Assembly (NCBI RefSeq): GCF_002355435.1
Contig: NZ_AP017313.1
Location: 310,001-374,000, forward strand
Source of the DNA: Mucilaginibacter gotjawali
Lineage (GTDB): Bacteria > Bacteroidota > Bacteroidia > Sphingobacteriales > Sphingobacteriaceae
Length of the DNA: 64,000 bases
Direction of reading: 5' to 3'
Shown here: in pieces, positions 47,325-55,210 of the stretch
Position numbering within the stretch: the stretch's first letter is position 1
How the letters are laid out: each line of letters begins with the position of its first letter
The notes under the pieces: generated by a model
The model's database searches: none
What the model was told of the DNA's origin: nothing
What the model saw: the letters and a program-made list of their open reading frames with translations, nothing else
Translations under genes and position numbers: made by a program

Positions 47325-48017
47325 ATGAAAAAAATACTATTGGTTGAAGATGATCCGAATTTAGGACTGCTGTTACAGGATTACCTGCAACTGAAAGGCA
47401 AGTTCGACGTTGTTTTGTGTAAAGACGGCGAAGAAGGCTTGCGCAACTTTACAAAAAACACCTACGACCTGTTGATCCTTGATGTAATGATGCCCAAGAA
47501 GGATGGCTTTACATTAGGGAAAGATATCCGGAAAATAAACAGCCATGTACCTATTATTTTTGCGACAGCCAAGGGGATGATAGAAGATAAAACCCAGGCC
47601 TTTAATTTAGGCGGGGATGATTATATTACAAAACCTTTTCGTATTGAAGAGCTTTTGCTCCGTATCAATGCTTTGCTGAAAAGAGCCGGCAATTCCGAGA
47701 AACATGAGGAAGAAAAGCAAACTACCTTTAAAATAGGGCAGTATAGCTTTGACTATACCCAACAGGTAATTACGATTGGTGACAGCCCGCAAAAACTATC
47801 CACCAAAGAGGCTGAACTGCTGCGTTTGCTTTGCCTGCGCAAAAACGAAGTGCTTACCCGCGAAGAGGCGTTGCTGAATATCTGGCATGATGATAATTAT
47901 TTCAACGGCCGCAGTATGGATGTGTTTTTAAGTAAAATACGGAAGTATTTAAAGGACGATCCGAGTGTGGAGATCATTAATGTACATGGCAGGGGATATA
48001 AATTGCTAATTAATTAA
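47325..48017 (+). CDS. OmpR/PhoB-family response regulator
   Basis: 230 aa from ATG 47325 (MKKILLVEDDPNLGLLLQDYL). The frame is open upstream to 47139 only because the 48-bp repeats lack stops. The receiver has the DD pair at residues 9-10, phospho-Asp D53 (LLILDVMMPKKDG), and the Thr/Lys switch (FATAKG, DDYITKPF). A winged-helix domain forms the C-terminus (LSTKEAELLRLLCLRKNEVLTREEALLNIWHDDNYFNGRSMDVFLSKIRKYL). It pairs with the kinase at 45260. It overlaps the convergent gene at 48010 by 8 bp. Confidence 0.95.
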   Translation: MKKILLVEDDPNLGLLLQDYLQLKGKFDVVLCKDGEEGLRNFTKNTYDLLILDVMMPKKDGFTLGKDIRKINSHVPIIFATAKGMIEDKTQAFNLGGDDYITKPFRIEELLLRINALLKRAGNSEKHEEEKQTTFKIGQYSFDYTQQVITIGDSPQKLSTKEAELLRLLCLRKNEVLTREEALLNIWHDDNYFNGRSMDVFLSKIRKYLKDDPSVEIINVHGRGYKLLIN

Positions 48018-48615
48018 CCGGCGTCTTAAAATATCCTTCAAAATAGTATTTGTTTGTTTGCGTACCTTTTTTGCTGTTTTGTATTATTTCAGTAAACCGG
48101 GCTTTTATATACCCGCTGATATTATTTGCAACAGCATAGTTTTTCTGATATATGATCAGTTTGCATCCGGTAACTTTATAAATTATTTTCTCGTCCATGA
48201 TGAGCTCGGGATAGACCACCCGGGGATCGAAATTGAAGGTGTTGTTTTTTAGCGCCAGGTGAAATTCATTGGCGTAAGCCGGCATCCCGCCTGAAAAGTT
48301 CAGGCTGATATTTCTTCTTTTTCTTGTCGCAGAACAATACTTTATGGTATAACCTCCCTGGATATTTGTTTTGCAGTTGGCAGTAAAGTACAAGTGCGCA
48401 GTATCGGCTGCCTCAAGTTTTTCGCCGTCCGTTTTCTCAAACTTTCCGTTTTCATATTTTATGACGCCTTCGGGATAACTCCATTTTTTGGTAAAGGAAA
48501 ATGCTCCTTCCGGAGCTTTTTTAATAACCATGACCGGGTAAAATAAATGCTGGCCGGACGCGGAACAGGTAATAAAAAAGCAACAGGCCAGGGCCATCAA
48601 TAGTTTAAACTTCAT
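48010..48615 (-). CDS. Exported protein of unknown function
   Basis: 201 aa with a signal peptide (MKFKLLMALACCFFITCSASGQ). A cysteine near the end of the hydrophobic stretch lacks a good lipobox. The rest is beta-rich and basic (FSFTKKWSYPEGVIKYENGKF, YTIKYCSATRKRRNISLNFSGG, YFEGYFKTPVN). I recognise no family. It ends 8 bp inside the response regulator gene in convergent orientation, which leaves no room for a terminator between them. Confidence 0.7.
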   Translation of the reverse strand: MKFKLLMALACCFFITCSASGQHLFYPVMVIKKAPEGAFSFTKKWSYPEGVIKYENGKFEKTDGEKLEAADTAHLYFTANCKTNIQGGYTIKYCSATRKRRNISLNFSGGMPAYANEFHLALKNNTFNFDPRVVYPELIMDEKIIYKVTGCKLIIYQKNYAVANNISGYIKARFTEIIQNSKKGTQTNKYYFEGYFKTPVN

Positions 48616-48647
48616 TGCGGGTAATTAAAATTGTGGCCTGTCAGCGA

Positions 48648-49229
48648 TCATTCATCGCCCATGTCTTCACCAAAATGGATAATATTACCGTTGTTATCCA
48701 GTATGCTGAATTGTTTCATTCTCCAGGGCTTTTCTTCTAATTTACCGTTTGGATGAATAATACCAAGAGGTTCGTATTTTGCGTAAAGTTTATCAATACC
48801 CTTAACATTGATATAGCATCCTGTGTTTTTCGCAATTTCCGGATCTGTACACGGCCATAAATGCAGGTTTATTTTATCAAGGCCTAAAATCAGGTAGCCT
48901 TCCCAACTCGAGTAAAACATAAAGCCCAGTTTTTCCGTGTAGAATTTAATAGTTTCCTCTTCATTAAGGGATGCTAAAATGGGGACTGCTGATTTGAGCA
49001 TAGTTTCATCTGATTTATAAATTTCCGATTTATCCTGTTCTTCCTTACTCCAGGCTCTAAAAATAGCTCTATCCACTTTGGGCGGCTCATTTTCCGGATA
49101 GCCATAGGCAATGCTGTTAAACAAATTAGCTAAACGGAGCCGCGTCTGCCATGTTAAGCTACTAAAGTAAGCAGCATCTTTAGTCCTTTGTGCGTTAAAA
49201 GCAGTCCTGTCTAACGAGTGCGAACCCAT
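48648..49229 (-). CDS. Fusion: small Bacteroidota N-domain plus VOC (glyoxalase-like) domain
   Basis: 193 aa. Residues 1-65 (DRTAFNAQRTKDAAYFSSLTWQTRLRLANLFNSIAYGYP, then VDRAIF) resemble small stand-alone proteins of this phylum of the form DRT.F..Q....A..Y...LSW.ERL..A..LN. Residues about 78-190 are a vicinal-oxygen-chelate domain (AVPILASLNEEETIKFYTEKLGFMFYSSWEGYLILGL, KQFSILDNNGNIIHFGE) like bleomycin-resistance or glyoxalase proteins. Substrate is unknown. The first domain is named from memory of the family and is the weaker call. Confidence 0.75.
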   Translation of the reverse strand: MGSHSLDRTAFNAQRTKDAAYFSSLTWQTRLRLANLFNSIAYGYPENEPPKVDRAIFRAWSKEEQDKSEIYKSDETMLKSAVPILASLNEEETIKFYTEKLGFMFYSSWEGYLILGLDKINLHLWPCTDPEIAKNTGCYINVKGIDKLYAKYEPLGIIHPNGKLEEKPWRMKQFSILDNNGNIIHFGEDMGDE

Positions 49230-49266
49230 AATTCAAATATACTTCAAAATAATTATTGCTTTTAAA

Positions 49267-49391
49267 AAGAATCAAGAGCCAGGAGTCAAGATAGCGCGAA
49301 TAGCGATTGGTAATAACCAGGTAGCCAAAAAAACTTGTTCAATTATTATTGATACTGTTTTTTTAATCTTGATTCCTGGCTCTTGATTCTT
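49267..49391. repeat. Long-arm inverted repeat (26-bp arms, one mismatch)
   Basis: The arms at 49267-49292 and 49366-49391 share the words AAGAATCAAGAGCCAGGA and TCAAGAT / ATCTTGA. It sits between the divergent VOC and M28 genes, so it is not a terminator for either by position. Confidence 0.7.
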
Positions 49392-49432
49392 GTCTCTTTC
49401 TCCTCCATTGTAACAACTTTTTTAGATGGCTG

Positions 49433-49442
49433 ATTAACTTTT
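49433..49442 (+). promoter_or_regulatory. Possible -7 element of the M28 gene
   Basis: TAACTTTTG near 49433-49442 matches TAnnTTTG with one extra base, about 50 nt upstream of the ATG. Confidence 0.3.
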
Positions 49443-49490
49443 GCGGCTTATAATAAATAAGTTTGTTCCAACTGATCTTAATTATTAAAA

Positions 49491-51050
49491 ATGAATAAAA
49501 AACTACTTTCATTGTGCCTGTTTTTTGCAGGCGCTGCCGGCGCCGCGTTTGCGCAGGAGCCTGTTGACACCGCTATGGTCAAGAAAATCCGCGAGGAGGG
49601 TTTGAACCATTCCAAAGTGATGGAGACTGCATTTTACCTTACCGATGTTTCCGGCCCACGTTTATCGGGCTCGCCCGAATTAAAGCATGCCCAGGAATGG
49701 GCGGTTAACCAGTTAAAATCATGGGGGCTGGTAAACGCGCAGCGCGAGCCCTGGGGCAAATTCGGCAAAGGCTGGGAGGTTCAAAAAAACTATGCGGCCA
49801 TCACATTGCCATATTACCACGCCATTATTGCCATACCAAAAGCCTGGACACCGGGTACTAACGGCCTCATAAAAAGTAATATTGTGCTTATTAAAGCAGA
49901 TACCATTACCGACCTGGACAAATATAAAGGCACCCTGCAGGAAAAAATTTTAATTATTGACGCCAAAGCCGGCACCGAACGCACTTTTAAAACGGATGCT
50001 TCACGGGCTACCGATGAAGAATTGGATGCCATGGCCAAAGCAAAACCGGAAGCAGCGGCACCACGCAGGGCTATTGACCGCAATTCGCCTGCATTCCGCG
50101 CCAGGGCATTCCGCACGGCAATAAACACATTTTTAAAAGATCAGAATGCCGGCTTGGTATTGAGCCAGGCCCGGGGCAGCGATGGTACCGTTTTTACCAC
50201 TAACGGCGCATCCTACGCGGATACAGCAAAAGCTGTATCGCCTGAACTAGAGGTAAGCGGGGAGGATTTTCAGCGCATTTTGCGTTTGGTAAAAGCCGGT
50301 ATACGCGTTGAAATGGAAGCTGACATAAAAACACAATTTTATACGGATGATTTGCAGGGCTATGATGTTGTTGCAGAAATACCCGGAACTGATAAAAAGC
50401 TGAAAGACCAGGTGGTGATGATTGGTGGTCACCTCGACTCCTGGCATGCGGCAACCGGCGGAACGGATAACGCCGCCGGGAGCGCTGTGATGATGGAGGT
50501 AATGCGCATCCTGAAAGCGGTTAATTTTAAACCGCGCCGCACCATTCGCATTGCCTTATGGAGCTCAGAAGAACAGGGGCTGTTCGGCTCAAGAGGATAT
50601 GTGCTCAACCATTTTGGCGATCCAAAAACGATGGAACTTAAACCTGAACAGGCAAAACTTTCAGCCTATTATAACCTTGATAACGGTTCAGGAAAGATCC
50701 GCGGCATTTTTTTGCAGGGCGACTCGTTGGCGGGTCCAATATTTAAAGCCTGGCTTGATCCGTTTAAAGACCTGGGAGCATCGACAGTTACTATACGAAA
50801 TACCGGAAGTACCGACCATGTCTCCTTCGACGCCATAGGGATCCCGGGGTTCCAGTTTATACAGGACGGTTTGGACTATGGTAGCCGTACCCACCACAGT
50901 AACCAGGATACATATGATAAATTAAGCGAGGACGATTTGAAACAGGCAGCAACCATTGTGGCATCCTTTGTTTATCATACCTCCCAGCGGGAGGAAATGA
51001 TACCAAGAAAAGAATTGCCCAAGCCGCAACCGCCGGCTGCCCGCAATTAA
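49491..51050 (+). CDS. M28-family metallopeptidase, secreted
   Basis: 519 aa with a signal peptide (LLSLCLFFAGAAGAAFAQ). A PA-like region lies in the first half. The M28 catalytic domain has GGHLDSWHAATGGTDNAAG (zinc ligands His and Asp), WSSEEQGLFGSRGY (catalytic Glu and ligand) and THHSNQDTYDKL (last His ligand), so all zinc residues are in place. Family members are aminopeptidases or carboxypeptidases resembling human CPQ. Expected periplasmic or outer-membrane location. A strong terminator follows, so it is probably a single-gene unit. Confidence 0.93.
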   Translation: MNKKLLSLCLFFAGAAGAAFAQEPVDTAMVKKIREEGLNHSKVMETAFYLTDVSGPRLSGSPELKHAQEWAVNQLKSWGLVNAQREPWGKFGKGWEVQKNYAAITLPYYHAIIAIPKAWTPGTNGLIKSNIVLIKADTITDLDKYKGTLQEKILIIDAKAGTERTFKTDASRATDEELDAMAKAKPEAAAPRRAIDRNSPAFRARAFRTAINTFLKDQNAGLVLSQARGSDGTVFTTNGASYADTAKAVSPELEVSGEDFQRILRLVKAGIRVEMEADIKTQFYTDDLQGYDVVAEIPGTDKKLKDQVVMIGGHLDSWHAATGGTDNAAGSAVMMEVMRILKAVNFKPRRTIRIALWSSEEQGLFGSRGYVLNHFGDPKTMELKPEQAKLSAYYNLDNGSGKIRGIFLQGDSLAGPIFKAWLDPFKDLGASTVTIRNTGSTDHVSFDAIGIPGFQFIQDGLDYGSRTHHSNQDTYDKLSEDDLKQAATIVASFVYHTSQREEMIPRKELPKPQPPAARN

Positions 51051-51058
51051 AAAATATG

Positions 51059-51090
51059 GCCCCCCGCGAAAACGGGGGGCTTTTTATTTT
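51059..51090 (+). terminator. Terminator after M28 peptidase gene
   Basis: GCCCCCCG-CGAAAA-CGGGGGGC with a perfect 8-bp GC stem and TTTTTATTTT. Classical intrinsic terminator. Confidence 0.92.
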
Positions 51091-51202
51091 AAGGCGAAAA
51101 TAGCCTGGGTTTAACAGGGAATCCTGGTTTGTTCAAACATGTACGGCTTTTGTTTTGAGGCGTTTACCTTTTAGTTTTATTATTAAATAATTAAATAACT
51201 TT

Positions 51203-51210
51203 TATATTTG
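51203..51210 (+). promoter_or_regulatory. -7 element of the SusD gene
   Basis: TATATTTG with a T-rich stretch (TTTTAGTTTTAT) around -33. It predicts a leader of about 90 nt that contains the palindrome GATGATGAATCATC. Confidence 0.5.
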
Positions 51211-51303
51211 ATGTAGCATAGGATGATGAATCATCGTATAAATTGTCAATACCCCTTTGAACAATTATAAACCATAATCCTGAACGTGTTTAATTTTTTG
51301 CTC

Positions 51304-53169
51304 ATGAAAACTTCTTATGGTAAATTCATTTCCCTGGGATCGCTGGTTGCACTTACTTTAATTTTTTCGTGTAAAAAACTGCTTAACCAGGCACCGGTGG
51401 GCTCGCTAAACGGCGCTGTACTGGCCAACAAGGCCGGTCTGGACGGACTGCTGATCGGCGCCTACTCCATGCTGGATGGTTACACCAACACCTCCGGCAC
51501 TGAGTGGGAATCGGGTATCGATAATTGGGCCTATGGCGGAGTTGCAGCTGACGATGCTTTTAAAGGCTCAAACGCGACCGACCAAACAGCTGTAGTTCCT
51601 ATCGCCAACCATACGGTAGATCCCTCAAACGAATATATTGCAGAAAAATGGGCTGCGTTTTACAATGCCATTCAGCGTGCAAATGACGTGATCCGCGAAA
51701 TCCCTTTAATAAAAGATGGTTCCGTATCAGCAGATTATGCAAAAGAAGTAACAGCCGAAGCGAAATTTTTGCGCGGCGTGTTCCACTTCGAACTGGCAAA
51801 AATGTTCAGGAATGTACCTTATGTAGACGAATCTATCACTTACAGTGCAGGTAACTTTAACGTGCCCAACCCCGGCCCGATATGGGATAAAATTGAAGCC
51901 GATTTTACTGCTGCAATGGCTGGTTTACCAAAAACACAGGGACAAATTGGCCGTGCTAACTATTACGCCGCCGAAGCATTTTTAGCAAAAGCATACCTGT
52001 GGGATCACCAGTATGCCAAAGCCAAAACAGCCCTGGATGACCTGATCACCAATGGCGAAACTGCCGGCGGTGAAAAATATGCATTGAGCGCTAGTTACGA
52101 AGATAATTACAATGCTGTTAAAAAGAACGGCCCTGAATCAGTATTCGCGGTTCAGATGACTGTTAATGACGGTTCAAACGGATCAAATGACAATCCTGGT
52201 GAGGCCTTAAACTTCCCTGCCGGTACCTACACAGGTTGCTGCGGTTTTTACCAGCCATCATACACTTTGGCCAATGCCTTTAAAGTGGATGCAAACGGCT
52301 TGCCCATGTTGGGCACAACAAGTACGGTTTGCGCTGATTTTTCAGCCAATAATTCAACTACTGTTAATGTTACCGCTAACTTGCCCAATTACAACGTGGT
52401 AAACCTTGCCAACGACCATGGTTTAGGCGCTTCGGATGCATTCACACCTCCGACAGATGCCTTGGATCCCCGTATCGACTGGACAGTTGGCCGTCGCGGT
52501 ATCCCATATCTTGACTGGGGCCTTTGCGGTGGTGAACAATGGTCACGTGGCGACCTTTGCCCATACAACCCGATCAAAAACGTTTTCTACCACTCTCAGC
52601 AAGCTTCAACTGCTGATAACAACGGCGGATGGGCCAGTAACCAGGGTACCGCAAATAACTACAACCTGATCACTCTTGCCGACCTTTACTTATGGCGTGC
52701 CGAGTGTGAGGTTGAGTCAGGCGACCTTGCCGGTGCAATGGCTGATGTAAACGTGGTAAGAAACCGTATGCAGGATCCTGCTGGCTGGGTTCACACCTAT
52801 GTTGACGACAGCAACCCATCTGCCGGTTTTACCACCACTCCTGCTGCCAACTATAAGATTGGTTTGTATACTACATTCCCTTCACAATCATATGCCCGCG
52901 AAGCAGTTCATATGGAAGAGCAGTTAGAATTTGGTATGGAAGGTCACCGTTTCTTCGACTTACAGCGCTGGGATCCTATTTATGGTGGTCCTGAGCCTGC
53001 AGGTTACATGGCTGGCGTTATAAATACACATATCGCCGCTGTAACACGCGTAGCTAACCCCATTTTGGACGGGCATTTATTTACAGCCGGTAAAAACGAA
53101 CTTTACCCGATACCGCTTGAGCAAATTACTTTGGAAAATGGACAATTAAAACAAAACCCCAAATATTAG
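51304..53169 (+). CDS. SusD/RagB-family outer-membrane lipoprotein without adjacent SusC
   Basis: 621 aa from ATG 51304 (MKTSYGKF). The lipobox is IFSC with lipidated Cys 23. TPR-like helices (EKWAAFYNAIQRANDVI, AEAKFLRGVFHFELAKMF, AAEAFLAKAYLWDHQYAKAK) and the C-terminal signature (EAVHMEEQLEFGMEGHRFFDLQRW, YPIPLEQITLENGQLKQNP) are complete. SusD proteins bind glycans at the outer membrane and cap a SusC TonB-dependent channel, nearly always encoded directly upstream. Here the upstream gene is an M28 peptidase with its own terminator and the downstream gene is on the other strand. No glycosidase is next to it. Confidence 0.93.
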   Translation: MKTSYGKFISLGSLVALTLIFSCKKLLNQAPVGSLNGAVLANKAGLDGLLIGAYSMLDGYTNTSGTEWESGIDNWAYGGVAADDAFKGSNATDQTAVVPIANHTVDPSNEYIAEKWAAFYNAIQRANDVIREIPLIKDGSVSADYAKEVTAEAKFLRGVFHFELAKMFRNVPYVDESITYSAGNFNVPNPGPIWDKIEADFTAAMAGLPKTQGQIGRANYYAAEAFLAKAYLWDHQYAKAKTALDDLITNGETAGGEKYALSASYEDNYNAVKKNGPESVFAVQMTVNDGSNGSNDNPGEALNFPAGTYTGCCGFYQPSYTLANAFKVDANGLPMLGTTSTVCADFSANNSTTVNVTANLPNYNVVNLANDHGLGASDAFTPPTDALDPRIDWTVGRRGIPYLDWGLCGGEQWSRGDLCPYNPIKNVFYHSQQASTADNNGGWASNQGTANNYNLITLADLYLWRAECEVESGDLAGAMADVNVVRNRMQDPAGWVHTYVDDSNPSAGFTTTPAANYKIGLYTTFPSQSYAREAVHMEEQLEFGMEGHRFFDLQRWDPIYGGPEPAGYMAGVINTHIAAVTRVANPILDGHLFTAGKNELYPIPLEQITLENGQLKQNPKY

Positions 53170-53171
53170 CC

Positions 53172-53219
53172 CTGAATCATAAAGAAAGCTGCTTTCGGGT
53201 GGCTTTTTTTTTGATTCAG
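53172..53219. terminator. Bidirectional terminator between SusD and beta-CASP genes
   Basis: The inner stem AAAGCTGC-TTTCGG-GTGGCTTT (two G-T pairs) is followed by a run of T. Outer arms CTGAATCA/TGATTCAG extend it. It lies in a 55-bp convergent gap. Confidence 0.8.
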
Positions 53220-53224
53220 CTATT

Positions 53225-54628
53225 TTACAAACCGGCTATTTTTTGATGCTGGTAGGGTATTTCAACATCTTTAAACCCTTTTGCCAATATTTTTTCCCTG
53301 AAATGCTGCTGCACTTCGTATTCGCCATGTACAAGAAATATTTTTTTAACTTTTCCGGGGTCCTGGTTCGAGATAAAATGGAGCAGATCATCATAATCGC
53401 CATGTGCGCTCATTGATTTTACGGATTCAACTTGTGCTTCAACCTCAAAACGTTCCCCATAAATGGTAACTTCTTTTTCACCTCTCAGCAAGCGGCCGCC
53501 AAGTGAGTTTGGCTCACAATAGCCCACCATTAATATCGTGCAATTTTTGTTGCCGATGTTGTTTTTTATATGATGTTTAACCCTGCCGGCTTCGGCCATG
53601 CCTGATGCGGATATGATCACACACGGCGATGGGTCATCGTTCAAAGCTTTTGATTCTACCGTTGACTGAATGAAACGCAGGCCTTTAAAATCAAAGGGGT
53701 TTGCATCGATTTTTAAAACATCGCTCACTGCTTTATTATAAACTTCCGGGTGGTCCATCAATACCCGGGTAGCTTTTTCAGAAAGAGGGCTGTCAACATA
53801 ATAGCGCACATCAGGCAACAGGCCTTTCAATTCTAAACCATTTAGTGCGTACAGCAATTCCTGTGTGCGGCCGACGCTAAATGCAGGGATGATGACCTTG
53901 CCTTTATGGATAAGGCAAGCGTTATTGATTACCTCCAGCAGTTTATCTTCAATTGAGCCTGTTTCCTTATGGAGCGAATCGCCGTAGGTTGATTCGATTA
54001 AAATATAATCAGCCTGGGCGAAAGTTTGCGGGCTTTTCAGCAGGATATCCCCGTAACGGCCAACATCGCCGCTAAAGGTGATGTGGGTTTGTTTGCCATC
54101 CTCTTCTATGGTTAAATGTACCGCCGCGCTGCCAACCAGGTGGCCGGCATCTGTGAAATTGAATTTTACGGAAGGGGTAATTGCGTAATCCTGGTGATAG
54201 TCGACCGATTTAAACAGGCTTAATGCTTGCATTACTTCCTCTTCCGTATATAATGCACTTAATAAGGGCAAATTGTTTTTGCGCCGGTGTTTATTGCTGT
54301 ATTCGGTATCCTGCATCTGTATCCTGGCCGAATCCATTAAAAGAATGTTCACCAGGTCGAAAGTTGGCGGGGTGCAAAATATCGTCCCCCTAAAGCCTTC
54401 AGCAACCAACCGGGGGATTAGTCCGCAATGGTCGATATGGGCGTGAGACAAAATAAGGTAGTCAACCTTTTCAGGGTTAAAACCAAAATGTTCGTTCAGG
54501 CCCTCTGTATGCTCGCCCATTCCCTGGAACATGCCGCAATCCAATAAAATGCTGGTTCCGTCGTTTAGCTGAACGAGATGTTTGCTGCCGGTAACGGTGC
54601 GCGCCGCACCGTGAAAAGTAATTGTCAT
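53225..54628 (-). CDS. Metallo-beta-lactamase / beta-CASP RNA-processing nuclease
   Basis: 467 aa. The zinc motif is SHAHIDHCGLIPRL near residue 60, further metal ligands are in FTDAGHLVGSA and TFSGDVGRYG, and the beta-CASP part has IESTYGD, IPAFSVGRTQELLYAL and ISASGMAEAGRVKHH. The C-terminal RMMBL part ends with VKSMSAHGDYDDLLHFI and LVHGEYEVQQHFREKI. The family resembles CPSF73/YSH1 exonucleases of bacteria and archaea and likely processes RNA in the cytoplasm. It is divergent from blaI, with the shared palindrome at 54689-54704 in between. Confidence 0.92.
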   Translation of the reverse strand: MTITFHGAARTVTGSKHLVQLNDGTSILLDCGMFQGMGEHTEGLNEHFGFNPEKVDYLILSHAHIDHCGLIPRLVAEGFRGTIFCTPPTFDLVNILLMDSARIQMQDTEYSNKHRRKNNLPLLSALYTEEEVMQALSLFKSVDYHQDYAITPSVKFNFTDAGHLVGSAAVHLTIEEDGKQTHITFSGDVGRYGDILLKSPQTFAQADYILIESTYGDSLHKETGSIEDKLLEVINNACLIHKGKVIIPAFSVGRTQELLYALNGLELKGLLPDVRYYVDSPLSEKATRVLMDHPEVYNKAVSDVLKIDANPFDFKGLRFIQSTVESKALNDDPSPCVIISASGMAEAGRVKHHIKNNIGNKNCTILMVGYCEPNSLGGRLLRGEKEVTIYGERFEVEAQVESVKSMSAHGDYDDLLHFISNQDPGKVKKIFLVHGEYEVQQHFREKILAKGFKDVEIPYQHQKIAGL

Positions 54629-54688
54629 TGGCTTTTTTTAGGAATTGGAAAGCTACAAAAACGACATGGAAAAGAAGCAACTAAAAAT

Positions 54689-54704
54689 AACTAAAATTTT
54701 AGTT
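54689..54704. promoter_or_regulatory. Candidate BlaI operator
   Basis: AACTAAAATTTTAGTT is a perfect 16-bp palindrome in the 208-bp divergent gap. A further half site AACTAAAA starts at 54679. A -7-like TACCTTAG at 54726-54733 would place the palindrome over the -33 region of the blaI promoter. BlaI-type repressors bind short inverted repeats that often overlap their own promoter; the match to this family is inferred. Confidence 0.55.
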
Positions 54705-54836
54705 GTAATTTTCATTATTAAGATTTACCTTAGATCAACCAATAATTGGAAAGTTGGCCCGGGGGTATATTTTTTGCTGTCGTTTTTAAATTAAAGCCGT
54801 TCCGATCCGTTACAACTATTTCAAACTTAAAGTACC

Positions 54837-55208
54837 ATGGAAATAAAAGAATTAACCCGTGCCGAAGAACAAATAATGCAGGTATTATGGCATTTGAAAA
54901 AAGGGTATGTAAAAGATGTGATTGAAGTGTTACCGGAGCCAAAGCCTGCTTATAACACGGTATCGACGATCATCAGGATATTGGAGACCAAAGGTTTTGT
55001 GGGCCATACCGCTTATGGTAAAAGCCATGAATATCACCCGGTGATCAGCAAAGAACAGTATCAGAATTTTGCAACTGATAAACTAATGACGGGCTATTTT
55101 GATAACTCGGTAAAACGTATGTTCTCCTACTTTGTAAAAAAGGAAAAGATTGACCTTAAAGAGGCTGACGAGATAATGAAACTGATTGAAAAACTTAAAG
55201 AAAAATAA
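54837..55208 (+). CDS. BlaI/MecI/CopY-family transcriptional repressor
   Basis: 123 aa, a normal length. The winged helix is MEIKELTRAEEQIMQVLWHLKKGYVKDVIEVL...YNTVSTIIRILETKGFVGHTAYGKSHEYHPVISKEQY, with a C-terminal dimerisation helix (KEKIDLKEADEIMKLIEKLKEK). It is followed after 2 bp by the M56 gene; in this arrangement the M56 protease cleaves or inactivates the repressor. A candidate operator lies upstream. The name blaI is functional shorthand: no beta-lactamase gene is near. Confidence 0.93.
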   Translation: MEIKELTRAEEQIMQVLWHLKKGYVKDVIEVLPEPKPAYNTVSTIIRILETKGFVGHTAYGKSHEYHPVISKEQYQNFATDKLMTGYFDNSVKRMFSYFVKKEKIDLKEADEIMKLIEKLKEK

Positions 55209-55210
55209 TC

